The notes under the pieces were generated by a model. The model did not search any database. It worked only from the letters and a program-made list of their open reading frames with translations, and had not been told where the DNA came from. A DNA stretch of 64,000 nt from Brevundimonas sp. (GTDB lineage: Bacteria; Pseudomonadota; Alphaproteobacteria; Caulobacterales; Caulobacteraceae): the NCBI RefSeq assembly GCF_027484365.1, contig NZ_JAIXTC010000010.1:1-64000 (forward strand), given 5' to 3'. The translations under genes were made by a program, and so were the position numbers. This document shows, piece by piece, positions 53,243 through 61,709 of this stretch. How positions within the stretch are numbered: the stretch's first letter is position 1; every line of letters starts with the position of its first letter.

Positions 53243-54747
53243 CGCCCGCCCCCATCCAGCGCATACTGATCGTCGGCGGCGGGACCGCCGGCTGGATGAC
53301 CGCCGCGGCTCTGGCGCATGTGCTGCGCGGAACCGTGAAGATCGAACTGGTCGAATCCGAAGCCATCGGCACCGTCGGCGTGGGCGAGGCGACGATCCCG
53401 CCGATCCTGCTGTTCAATGCCCTGCTGGGCATCAACGAAGACGAGTTCATCCGCGAGACCCAGGCCACGTTCAAACTGGGCATCCAGTTCCGCGACTGGT
53501 TCAGGAAGGGTCACGAGTACTTTCACCCGTTCGGCCAGTACGGCACGCGCATCGACGCCGCCGCCTTCCATCAATACTGGCTCCGCCTGCACGACGCGGG
53601 ACTCGATTCCAGCCTCGACGATTATTCGGTCACCACAGTGGCGGCGCGGATGGGTCGCTTCGCCCGAACGGATCGCGACCCTCGCTCAATCCTCTCGCAT
53701 ATGACGCACGCCTTCCATTTCGACGCCTCTCTCTATGCACGCTTCCTGCGGCGGAGGGCGGAGGCCGCAGGGGTCGTGCGGCACGAGGGACGCATCGCCG
53801 ATGTGCGCCTGCGCGAAGACGGGTTCATCGACGCGGTCTCTCTGGACGACGGGCGTGTGCTGGCGGCGGACTTCTTCGTCGACTGTTCGGGCTTCCGCGG
53901 TCTGCTGATCGAGGGCGCGCTGAAGACCGGTTACGAAGACTGGACTCACTGGCTGCCCTGTGACCGTGCCGTGGCCATGCCCTGCGCCCGGGTCAGCGAT
54001 CCCACGCCGTATACACGGTCGACCGCACTGGAGGCCGGATGGCAGTGGCGCATCCCGCTGCAGCACCGGACCGGCAATGGCTACGTCTATTGCAGCGAAC
54101 ACATCAGCGACGACGAAGCCCAGGCCCGGGTCCGTGGCAGCCTGGATGGCGAGGTGATGGCCAGCCCGAACTTCCTCCGCTTCACCACCGGACGGCGCAA
54201 GAAAGCCTGGAACCGGAACTGCCTCGCGATCGGCCTGTCAGCCGGATTCCTTGAACCGCTGGAATCCACCAGCATTCATCTGATCCAGTCGGGCATCACC
54301 AAGTTGCTGCTCAGCTTCCCGGACAGCGCGTTCGCCCAACCGGACATCGACAACTACAACCGGCTGATGCAGACGGAGTTCGAGCGGGTGCGCGATTTCG
54401 TGGTCCTGCACTACCACGCGACCGAACGCGACGACACGCCCCTGTGGCGGCATGTGGCGGCGATGGACATCCCCGAGAGCCTGCGCTGGAAAATGGAGCA
54501 GTTCCGAACGCGCGGCCGGGTCTTCCGCTACGAGGACGAGCTGTTTCAGGAAACCAGCTGGGTCGCCGTCCTCATGGGCCAGGGCGTCCGGCCCGAGCGC
54601 GCCGATCCGATCACCGAGGTGCTGCCGCTGGAGATCACGCGACAACGGCTGCACGACCTTCGCGCTGCGATCCGCCAGGGGGTTGAACGGATGCCGACGC
54701 ATGAGGGCTTCATCGCCGCCCACTGCAAGGCATCTCCGCTGACCTGA
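53239..54747 (+). CDS. Tryptophan-halogenase-like flavoprotein, second copy
   Basis: A 502-residue paralogue of the preceding protein. It has [13 protein letters not shown] for FAD, Lys79 in ATFKLGIQF, the signature WQWRIP in [12 protein letters not shown], and the [12 protein letters not shown] glutamate segment. Both copies keep the full set of catalytic residues, so neither looks decayed. The ATGA overlap with the first copy suggests near equimolar production and possibly a heterodimer. It ends 13 bases before the convergent symporter gene. Confidence 0.87.
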   Translation: MTPAPIQRILIVGGGTAGWMTAAALAHVLRGTVKIELVESEAIGTVGVGEATIPPILLFNALLGINEDEFIRETQATFKLGIQFRDWFRKGHEYFHPFGQYGTRIDAAAFHQYWLRLHDAGLDSSLDDYSVTTVAARMGRFARTDRDPRSILSHMTHAFHFDASLYARFLRRRAEAAGVVRHEGRIADVRLREDGFIDAVSLDDGRVLAADFFVDCSGFRGLLIEGALKTGYEDWTHWLPCDRAVAMPCARVSDPTPYTRSTALEAGWQWRIPLQHRTGNGYVYCSEHISDDEAQARVRGSLDGEVMASPNFLRFTTGRRKKAWNRNCLAIGLSAGFLEPLESTSIHLIQSGITKLLLSFPDSAFAQPDIDNYNRLMQTEFERVRDFVVLHYHATERDDTPLWRHVAAMDIPESLRWKMEQFRTRGRVFRYEDELFQETSWVAVLMGQGVRPERADPITEVLPLEITRQRLHDLRAAIRQGVERMPTHEGFIAAHCKASPLT

Positions 54748-54760
54748 TCCCGGTGCGGGC

Positions 54761-56335
54761 TCACCACCAGATGGCGTAAACCGCGATCAGAAAGGCGATG
54801 ACGCCCACGCCCGCGATGTTGAAGCCCAGTGTCGTCTTGTAGCTGACGCCGTCCAGACGGATTTGCATTGTCCCTGCCTTTGGCGGGACCAGCAATGAAA
54901 CGATCACAGCCGCGATCAACGAGATCACGAACACCAGTCCGACCCGGTCCATAAACGGCAGGGTGAACACTCCGGCCTTGTCGAGCCAGAACAGTATACC
55001 GGACAGGGCCACTCCGCCGATGGCCGCCGTCAGCGCTCCGGCCTCCGAGGCGCCCTTCCAGAACAGGCCGAGAATGAAGATCACCACGATCGAGGGGGTG
55101 AAGAAGCCGGTGAAGTCCTGGATGAACTGGAAGGCCTGCGAAAAGCCGCCCAGCAAGGGCCGCGCCACAAGTATGCCGATCACCATTGCGGCGACGGCCG
55201 CGATGCGACCGACGAGGACCAGATGCTGCTCGCTCATTCCCTTGCGGGCCTTGGCGTAGAGATCCAGCGTGAAGATGGTCGAGATCGAGTTCACCTTGGA
55301 CGCCAGCGAGGCGATGATGGCGGCGATCAGCGCGGCGAAGACCAGTCCCTTCAGACCGACCGGCAAGAGATTCATCATCGTCGGATAGGCCTGATCCGGC
55401 TTGTCCAGACCGGGAGCCAGCACCAGGGCCGCCAGGCCCGGCAGGACGATGATGACCGGCATCAGCAGTTTGAGGTAGGCCGCAAAGGCGATGCCGCTCT
55501 GGGCCTCGCCGATCGACCTGGCGGCAAGCGCCCGCTGGATGATGTACTGGTTGAAGCCCCAGTAGCTGATGTTCATGACCCACAGCCCGCCGAGCAGGAC
55601 GGCGATGCCCGGCAGTTCCTTGTAGTGGGGATTGTCCTTCGACAGGATCATGTCGAACTTCTCGGGGAACTCGGCCATCAAGGTGGTGAAACCCGCGATC
55701 GGTCCGGAGCCGGCGCCGATCTTGTCGAGGGCGATGAATCCGATGATCAGGCCCCCAAGCACCAGAAGGGTCACCTGAACGATATCGGTCAGCGCGACCG
55801 CCTTGAGCCCGCCCCGCAACTGATACAGCAAGGCAAAGGCACCGATGGCGATGATGGCGTAGTTCTGGTCGAGACCCGTCACCGTGGCCACGGCGATGGA
55901 GCCAAGCCACAGGATGGAGGTCACGTTCACGAAAACGTAGAGCAGCAGCCAGAACACCGCCATGACGTTGCGGATCGTCGGGCCGTATCGCTGCTGCAGA
56001 AACTGCGGCATCGTCGCGATGTCGTTTCGCAGGAAGATCGGCAGGAAGTACTTGCCCACGATCAGCAGCGTCAGCGCGGCCATCCATTCGTAGGACGCTA
56101 TGCCAAGGCCGATGACATAGCCGGAACCTGACATGCCGATGATCTGTTCGGCGGAAATGTTGGCTGCGATCAGCGACGCGCCAATGGCCCACCACGGCAG
56201 GCTCCTGGAGGCCAGGAAATAGTCAGTGGAGGTTGTTCTGGCGCCGCCCCTGTCTCGGGACACCCATTGCGCCAGACCAAAGATGGCGATCCCGTACACG
56301 GCCAGAATGGCGAGATCGATACTGGACAAGGACAT
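54761..56335 (-). CDS. Sodium/solute symporter, vSGLT-like galactose/glucose transporter
   Basis: A 524-residue, 14-helix SSS-family symporter. Residues that bind galactose in Vibrio SGLT have clear counterparts: Gln64 in NISAEQIIGMSGSG, Glu83 in SYEWMAAL, the Asn and Tyr-Trp in MNISYWGFNQ, the Lys in AAYLKLLMP and the Gln in FQFIQDFTGF. This supports sodium-driven import of galactose or glucose across the inner membrane. It is divergent from the IclR gene over 183 bases. Together with the downstream oxidative galactose genes it forms a complete uptake and catabolic set. Confidence 0.9.
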   Translation of the reverse strand: MSLSSIDLAILAVYGIAIFGLAQWVSRDRGGARTTSTDYFLASRSLPWWAIGASLIAANISAEQIIGMSGSGYVIGLGIASYEWMAALTLLIVGKYFLPIFLRNDIATMPQFLQQRYGPTIRNVMAVFWLLLYVFVNVTSILWLGSIAVATVTGLDQNYAIIAIGAFALLYQLRGGLKAVALTDIVQVTLLVLGGLIIGFIALDKIGAGSGPIAGFTTLMAEFPEKFDMILSKDNPHYKELPGIAVLLGGLWVMNISYWGFNQYIIQRALAARSIGEAQSGIAFAAYLKLLMPVIIVLPGLAALVLAPGLDKPDQAYPTMMNLLPVGLKGLVFAALIAAIIASLASKVNSISTIFTLDLYAKARKGMSEQHLVLVGRIAAVAAMVIGILVARPLLGGFSQAFQFIQDFTGFFTPSIVVIFILGLFWKGASEAGALTAAIGGVALSGILFWLDKAGVFTLPFMDRVGLVFVISLIAAVIVSLLVPPKAGTMQIRLDGVSYKTTLGFNIAGVGVIAFLIAVYAIWW

Positions 56336-56518
56336 GGCGGGAGAGCCTCTCTGGTCGTGTTTCCTCGATGGCCTGTTCCGGCTTCTGCGGCCAAGCTAGA
56401 TCATGTGAAACCGCCGGTCTATTGATTTTCATATGTAGGTCTGATTTTACAGATGGTAACAAACTCCCCAGATTCGTCGGTACGGACTGAAACGGCGCGG
56501 ATCCCGCAGGAGGCAGGC

Positions 56519-57292
56519 ATGACGGTCCAGGACCCCGCAGACGACAGGAAGTACCGCGCGCCCGCCCTGGAAAAGGGACTGGACGTCCTTGAACTGCTGG
56601 CGGCGAACGGCGGGGCCATGACGCCGTCGCAGATGTCGAGCGAACTGAACCGGTCGGTGAGCGAGCTGTTCAGGATGATCCAGGTCCTGGAGTTCCGCCG
56701 CTACATCGAACTGACACCAGCCGGTTACTGCCTGTCGAACCGGCTGTTTGTTCTGGGCATGGCCCAGGCGCCGGTGAAGTCACTGACCGAGGCCGCCCTG
56801 CCCTATATGCGTGACCTCTCGGCCGTCACGATCCAGTCCTGCCATCTGGTGGTCCAGACCGACGAACAGATTGTGGTGGTGGCCCGGATCGAGGGGCCTG
56901 GCGATCTGGGATACTCGGTTCGGCTCGGCTATCGGCGCAACATCATCGACGCCAGTTCCGGCCTGATGTTCTACGGTTGCGCGTCCGAGCAGGGCCGCAG
57001 CCGGTTGCGTACACGCCTTTTGGCTCTGCATGGAAAGGCAAGGGTCGCGGACTACGTCGCACGCGCCGAGACGGCGGGCGCCCAGGGATATGTCCGGCGT
57101 GAAAGCGATTTCGTGAAAGGTGTGACCGACCTTGTCGCTCCGATCATCGGGGCGGATGGAATCATCGCCACCCTGATCACCCCCTTCATCCAGCGCACCC
57201 CGCCCGTTTGCGACGCCGACACAGCACTGACCCACCTGCGTTCGGCCGCACGCGCGATTTCGGCCGAGATGGCTTCAGTGTCCCAACCCTGA
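56519..57292 (+). CDS. IclR family transcriptional regulator
   Basis: A 257-residue regulator. The winged helix-turn-helix is at about 20-75 (EKGLDVLELLAANGGAMTPS, RSVSELFRMIQVLEFRRYI), followed by the GAF-like effector domain with IDASSGLMFYGCAS. The ATG at 56519 has AGGAGG at the right distance; a longer reading from 56453 lacks a good site. It is divergent from the symporter and upstream of the sugar oxidation genes, so it probably regulates both in response to a sugar acid or keto-deoxy sugar. Confidence 0.88.
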   Translation: MTVQDPADDRKYRAPALEKGLDVLELLAANGGAMTPSQMSSELNRSVSELFRMIQVLEFRRYIELTPAGYCLSNRLFVLGMAQAPVKSLTEAALPYMRDLSAVTIQSCHLVVQTDEQIVVVARIEGPGDLGYSVRLGYRRNIIDASSGLMFYGCASEQGRSRLRTRLLALHGKARVADYVARAETAGAQGYVRRESDFVKGVTDLVAPIIGADGIIATLITPFIQRTPPVCDADTALTHLRSAARAISAEMASVSQP

Positions 57293-57395
57293 TCCTGACC
57301 ATCGTCGTTGACTCGGCGTCCGGCCATCGGCATTTTGCTGACGATACCGCTTTCACGAATGAAATCGCCGTGGATTGCGTCAGTCAGGACTTTGT

Positions 57396-58142
57396 ATGGC
57401 CGTCTATCCAGATCTCAACGGCAAGGTGGTGATCGTTACCGGCGGCGCTGGGGGCATCGGCGAAGCCATTGTCCGCGCGTTCGCAGGTCAGGGCGCCCGC
57501 GTCGGTGTTCTGGACATCGATACGGTAGCGGGCGAGCGCCTCAGGGCTGAGCTCGGCGATGCGATCCTCTTCGTGACCTGCGACGTCACGGATATCGCAG
57601 GACTGAAGACTGCGATCGGTGCCGTGCGCCAGACATTCGGACCCATCGACTGCCTCATCAACAATGCGGCTCATGACGAGCGCCACCAGACGCTGGAGGT
57701 CACGGAAGCGTACTGGGACGGGCGGATCGCCGTAAACCTCAAGCACCAGTTCTTCGCTGCACAGGCCGTCCTGCCTGACATGATGGCGAAGGGCGGCGGT
57801 GCGATCGTCAACCTCGGCTCGTGTTCGTGGATCATCGGGCAAGGCGGCATGGCGGCCTATACGGCGTCGAAGTCGGCCGTGCTGGGACTGACCCGGTCGT
57901 TGGCGCGAGATTTCGGCGAGCACGGGGTGCGGGTCAACGCCGTGGCACCAGGCTGGATCATGACGGCACGCCAGCTGGAACTCTGGGTCACGCCAGAGAC
58001 CGAGAAAAGCATCTACGAGAACCAGTGCCTCAAGCGGCGGCTGGTCCCTGACGACGTGGCCCGCATGGTCGTCTTCCTGTGTTCGGAAGACGCTTCGGCC
58101 ATCACCAACCAACACCACATCGTCGACGGCGGCTGGAACTGA
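57396..58142 (+). CDS. SDR-family sugar dehydrogenase
   Basis: A 248-residue classical SDR. It has [12 protein letters not shown] for NAD(P), [10 protein letters not shown], the active-site Tyr and Lys in [10 protein letters not shown], and the GGW-type end. It resembles Caulobacter D-xylose dehydrogenase XylB in length and style. In this operon it would oxidise an aldose (galactose most likely, xylose or arabinose possible) to the lactone. The ATG at 57396 has an AGGA site. Its last base is shared with the dehydratase start (TGATG). Confidence 0.85.
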   Translation: MAVYPDLNGKVVIVTGGAGGIGEAIVRAFAGQGARVGVLDIDTVAGERLRAELGDAILFVTCDVTDIAGLKTAIGAVRQTFGPIDCLINNAAHDERHQTLEVTEAYWDGRIAVNLKHQFFAAQAVLPDMMAKGGGAIVNLGSCSWIIGQGGMAAYTASKSAVLGLTRSLARDFGEHGVRVNAVAPGWIMTARQLELWVTPETEKSIYENQCLKRRLVPDDVARMVVFLCSEDASAITNQHHIVDGGWN

Positions 58143-59938
58143 TGACGGATCAATCTACCAAGCCCCTGAGGTCGCGCGCCTGGTTCGACAATCCGTCCAA
58201 TCCGGACATGACGGCCCTCTATCTGGAGCGCTATCTGAACTATGGGCTGACTCTGGAAGAGCTGCGCTCGGGCAAGCCGATCATCGGCATCGCCCAGACG
58301 GGTTCGGACCTGTCGCCGTGCAATCGCCATCACCTCGAACTGGCCAAACGGGTGCGCGAGGGCATCCGGGAAGCCGGCGGAATCTGCATCGAGTTCCCGG
58401 TTCACCCGATCCAGGAAACCGGCAAGCGACCGACGGCCGGGCTTGACCGCAACCTGGCCTATATGGGCCTGGTGGAACTGCTCTACGGCTATCCGATCGA
58501 CGGGGTGGTCCTGACGATCGGTTGCGACAAGACCACGCCCGCCTGTCTCATGGCGGCCGCCACCGTCGACATCCCCGCCATCGCCCTGTCGGTCGGGCCG
58601 ATGCTGAACGGCTGGCACAAGGGCGAGCGCGTCGGCTCGGGCTCCATCATCTGGAAGGCCCGCGAAATGATGGCGGCGGGCGAGCTGGACTACGAAGGCT
58701 TCATCGATCTCGTGGCGACCTCGGCCCCGTCGGTCGGCTACTGCAACACCATGGGTACGGCCTCGACCATGAACAGCCTGGCCGAGGCCCTGGGCATGTC
58801 CCTGCCCGGCTCGGCGGCCATCCCGGCTCCCTATCGTGAACGGCCCCAGGTCGCCTACCAGACCGGCCTTCGGATCGTGGAGATGGTACGCGAGAACCTG
58901 AAGCCCTCGACCATCCTCACACGGCAGGCGTTCGAGAACGCCATCGTGGTCAACTCGGCCATCGGCGGCTCGACCAATGCACCGGTGCACATCGTCGCCC
59001 TGGCGCGCCATGTCGGCATCGACCTGCCGCTCAAGACCTTTGAAACCATCGGTCACAAGGTGCCGCTGCTGGTGAACATGCAGCCCGCCGGCGCCTATCT
59101 GGGCGAGGACTTCCATCAGGCGGGCGGGGTGCCGGCGGTCGTCGCCGAACTGATGCGCCATGGCCTGATCCACGAAGATGCCCTGACCGTGAACGGCCGC
59201 AGCATCGGCGACAACTGTCGCACGGCCGAGGTCGTGCTGCCCGACGTGATCCGCAGCTTCGACACGGCCCTGGTTCAGGATGCGGGGTTCCTGATCCTGT
59301 CGGGCAATGTGTTCGACAGCGCGGTGATGAAGACCAGCGTGATCGGTCCGGAGTTCCGCGCCCGTTACCTGTCGGACCCGGCCAGCCCGAACGCCTTCGA
59401 AGGCGTCGTCGTGGTGTTCGACGGCCCCGAAGACTACCACAGGCGCATCGACGACGACGCCGAGGGCATCACGGTCGACAGCATCCTGGTCATGCGCGGT
59501 TCCGGCCCGGTCGGCCATCCGGGCGCGGCAGAGGTCGTCAACATGCGGCCGCCCGCGAGCCTGATCACCCAGGGCATCACCGGCCTGCCCTGTATCGGCG
59601 ACGGGCGGCAGTCCGGGACTTCGGCATCGCCGTCGATCCTGAACGCCTCGCCGGAGGCGGCGACGGGCGGAAACATCGCCTTGCTGAGAAACGGCGACCG
59701 GATCCGGGTTGATCTGGGCGCCGGGCGTGTAGACGTGCTCATCAGCGACGATGAACTGGCGTCCCGGCGCAGGGCGCTGGACGCCTCAGGCGGTTATCCG
59801 TACCCGGCCTCGCAGACGCCCTGGCAAGAGTTCCAGCGGAGCATGGTGGGCGAACTGGAGACCGGGGCGGTGCTGGAGCCGGCGGTGAAGTATCACCGCA
59901 TCGTCGATACGCTCGGCCCGCCGCGCGATAACCACTGA
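58142..59938 (+). CDS. IlvD/EDD family sugar-acid dehydratase
   Basis: A 598-residue iron-sulfur dehydratase. The cluster cysteines are Cys60 in [11 protein letters not shown], Cys128 in [11 protein letters not shown] and Cys201 in [12 protein letters not shown], the same positions as I recall for Caulobacter D-xylonate dehydratase XylD, to which the whole sequence is similar. It removes water from an aldonate to give a 2-keto-3-deoxy acid. Kinase and aldolase genes downstream point to galactonate, but xylonate or arabinonate would also fit the family. It overlaps the SDR gene. Confidence 0.88.
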   Translation: MTDQSTKPLRSRAWFDNPSNPDMTALYLERYLNYGLTLEELRSGKPIIGIAQTGSDLSPCNRHHLELAKRVREGIREAGGICIEFPVHPIQETGKRPTAGLDRNLAYMGLVELLYGYPIDGVVLTIGCDKTTPACLMAAATVDIPAIALSVGPMLNGWHKGERVGSGSIIWKAREMMAAGELDYEGFIDLVATSAPSVGYCNTMGTASTMNSLAEALGMSLPGSAAIPAPYRERPQVAYQTGLRIVEMVRENLKPSTILTRQAFENAIVVNSAIGGSTNAPVHIVALARHVGIDLPLKTFETIGHKVPLLVNMQPAGAYLGEDFHQAGGVPAVVAELMRHGLIHEDALTVNGRSIGDNCRTAEVVLPDVIRSFDTALVQDAGFLILSGNVFDSAVMKTSVIGPEFRARYLSDPASPNAFEGVVVVFDGPEDYHRRIDDDAEGITVDSILVMRGSGPVGHPGAAEVVNMRPPASLITQGITGLPCIGDGRQSGTSASPSILNASPEAATGGNIALLRNGDRIRVDLGAGRVDVLISDDELASRRRALDASGGYPYPASQTPWQEFQRSMVGELETGAVLEPAVKYHRIVDTLGPPRDNH

Positions 59939-59994
59939 CCATGCCGCGACCGTCACTGACCGGCCGGGCAGGCCCGGGCACAAAACCCGTCTAG

Positions 59995-60879
59995 ATGGAC
60001 ACCGCCGCCTTCATCGGGATCGACTGGGGCACAACCAACCTCCGCGGCTGGTTGGTCGATAGCGCAGGCACACCGCTCGACAGCCGCTCGTCCGGCGACG
60101 GCATGGGAGGGCTCGCCGCGACCCGGTTCCCTGACGCGCTGGACCGACTGACGTCCGGATGGCCTGACCTGCCCATACTGGCCTGCGGCATGGTCGGCGC
60201 GCGCCAGGGCTGGATCGAGGCGCCCTATGTGCCATCGCCGGCCTCGGCCGCCACCCTGGCCGAAGGTCTGGTCAGTGCGCCGGGCCGGACCGATGTCCTG
60301 ATCGTGCCCGGGGTGGCGATGCACGACGGAGCGGGCAGACTTGTCGATGTCATGCGGGGCGAGGAGACCCAGGCCGTGGGCGTGGCGGCGGGCGACGACA
60401 AACTGCTGATCTGCCCCGGCACCCACAGCAAATGGATCGAGACGCGGCAAGGCCAGGTCCGGGGTTTTCAGACCTTCATGACCGGCGAACTGAATGCTCT
60501 CCTCGGCCGACAGTCGGTGCTAAGACACTCAGTCGCCGCCGAAGCGTCCCAAAGTCCGGCCTTCACAGCGGCGGTACAAGAGATGCTGGACGGGGCCTCG
60601 CTTGGAGGGGCCTTGTTCTCCATCCGTGTCGGCGGTCTCGACGGACGTCTGTCGCCGCAAGACGCCGCCTCGCGCCTGTCAGGCCTGATCATCGGCAGCG
60701 AGGTCGCGGACGGGGTCGCACGTTTCGGCATCCGCCCCGTCTCCCTCATCGGCGATCAGGCGCTCAGCGCCTTTTACGCCTCCGCCCTTGCGACCGCAGG
60801 CTATACGGAGCTCGAATTCCTGGACGCCGCCCTGGCCGTTTGCAGGGGTCTTGCTCGCATCCGGAGGTCCGGGCCATGA
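59995..60879 (+). CDS. dgoK: 2-dehydro-3-deoxygalactonokinase
   Basis: A 294-residue kinase of the DgoK family. The ATP-grasping start FIGIDWGTTNLRGWLVD, ILACGMVGARQGW and LICPGTHSKWIE are diagnostic. It phosphorylates 2-keto-3-deoxygalactonate to the 6-phosphate. It begins 56 bases after the dehydratase stop and overlaps the aldolase start by four bases (ATGA). This supports a galactonate rather than a xylonate route for the operon. Confidence 0.92.
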   Translation: MDTAAFIGIDWGTTNLRGWLVDSAGTPLDSRSSGDGMGGLAATRFPDALDRLTSGWPDLPILACGMVGARQGWIEAPYVPSPASAATLAEGLVSAPGRTDVLIVPGVAMHDGAGRLVDVMRGEETQAVGVAAGDDKLLICPGTHSKWIETRQGQVRGFQTFMTGELNALLGRQSVLRHSVAAEASQSPAFTAAVQEMLDGASLGGALFSIRVGGLDGRLSPQDAASRLSGLIIGSEVADGVARFGIRPVSLIGDQALSAFYASALATAGYTELEFLDAALAVCRGLARIRRSGP

Positions 60880-61490
60880 TTCACCGCCATCTTGAAACCC
60901 TGCCCCTGATAGCCATCCTGCGCGGCCTCAGGCCGGACGAGGCCATTGAGATAGGTGAGGCTCTGTTCGCCGCGGGTTTCCGGTGCCTTGAGGTGCCTTT
61001 GAACTCGCCCAGCCCGCTCGAGAGCATCGCGCGGCTCGCGGCCCGGTTCGGCGATGAGATGCTGGTCGGCGCCGGGACAGTGCTGACCCCGGCGGCGGTC
61101 GATGACGTCAAGTCCGCCGGCGGAACCCTCATCATTTCGCCCAACGCGAACCCCGCCGTCATCGCCCATACAAAGGCGCAGGGCCTTGTCAGCCTTCCCG
61201 GCGTATTCACGCCGACCGAAGCGTTCGCCGCGCTCGAAACCGGAGCGGACGGGTTGAAACTCTTTCCCGCCGAAGTCGCAGGTGTGGCGGGGCTCAAGGC
61301 CATGATGGCGGTTCTGCCCCGGACGACGCAGGTCTATGCGGTGGGCGGCATCGATCCAGCCTCGATCCGTGCCTGGCGCGTCGCCGGCGCTGCCGGATTT
61401 GGCATAGGCTCGGCGCTCTATCATCCGGGAGCCAGTGCGACGGAAGTCGAACATGCAGGAAGGCTCTTCATAGGCGCGATGTCAGCCTGA
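60876..61490 (+). CDS. dgoA: 2-dehydro-3-deoxy-6-phosphogalactonate aldolase
   Basis: A 204-residue KDPG/KDPGal aldolase. The Schiff-base lysine is Lys128 in GADGLKLFPAE, with Glu39 in RCLEVPLNS as general base, and GAGTVLTP and GGIDPASI complete the active site. It splits KDPGal into pyruvate and glyceraldehyde 3-phosphate, the last step of the De Ley-Doudoroff pathway. It overlaps dgoK by ATGA. No galactonolactonase gene is visible next to it. Confidence 0.92.
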   Translation: MIHRHLETLPLIAILRGLRPDEAIEIGEALFAAGFRCLEVPLNSPSPLESIARLAARFGDEMLVGAGTVLTPAAVDDVKSAGGTLIISPNANPAVIAHTKAQGLVSLPGVFTPTEAFAALETGADGLKLFPAEVAGVAGLKAMMAVLPRTTQVYAVGGIDPASIRAWRVAGAAGFGIGSALYHPGASATEVEHAGRLFIGAMSA

Positions 61491-61709
61491 CCCGTTAGCA
61501 CACGACGGATAGCGCACAGGCGTGGCGCGCCTTGGACCATGTCCGCTCGCTTCGACCGACGACGTTCGGCCTATTGCAGTCGCAGAATTATCATACTAAA
61601 TCGAACACCAAGCGAGCTGATTGCCCGGCGTGAATGACACCGGTATCATTGTTGCGATTTTGGCCGAAGGGCCGGTCCAGATCCCGTCAGAGGGTCGGAC
61701 AGGGGAGGT

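Noticed and set aside
54546-56195. A 549-codon frame overlapping the symporter on the same strand
   Set aside because: It is a shifted frame of the symporter gene, with low-complexity polar sequence and no membrane segments.
58013-59518. A 501-codon open frame on the minus strand
   Set aside because: It is antisense to the IlvD/EDD dehydratase, which has all its cluster cysteines; the antisense product has no domain.
61491-61709. A second XylR-like operator near GGATAGCGCACAGG
   Set aside because: Only half of the TAGCGCTA core is present and there is no symmetry.
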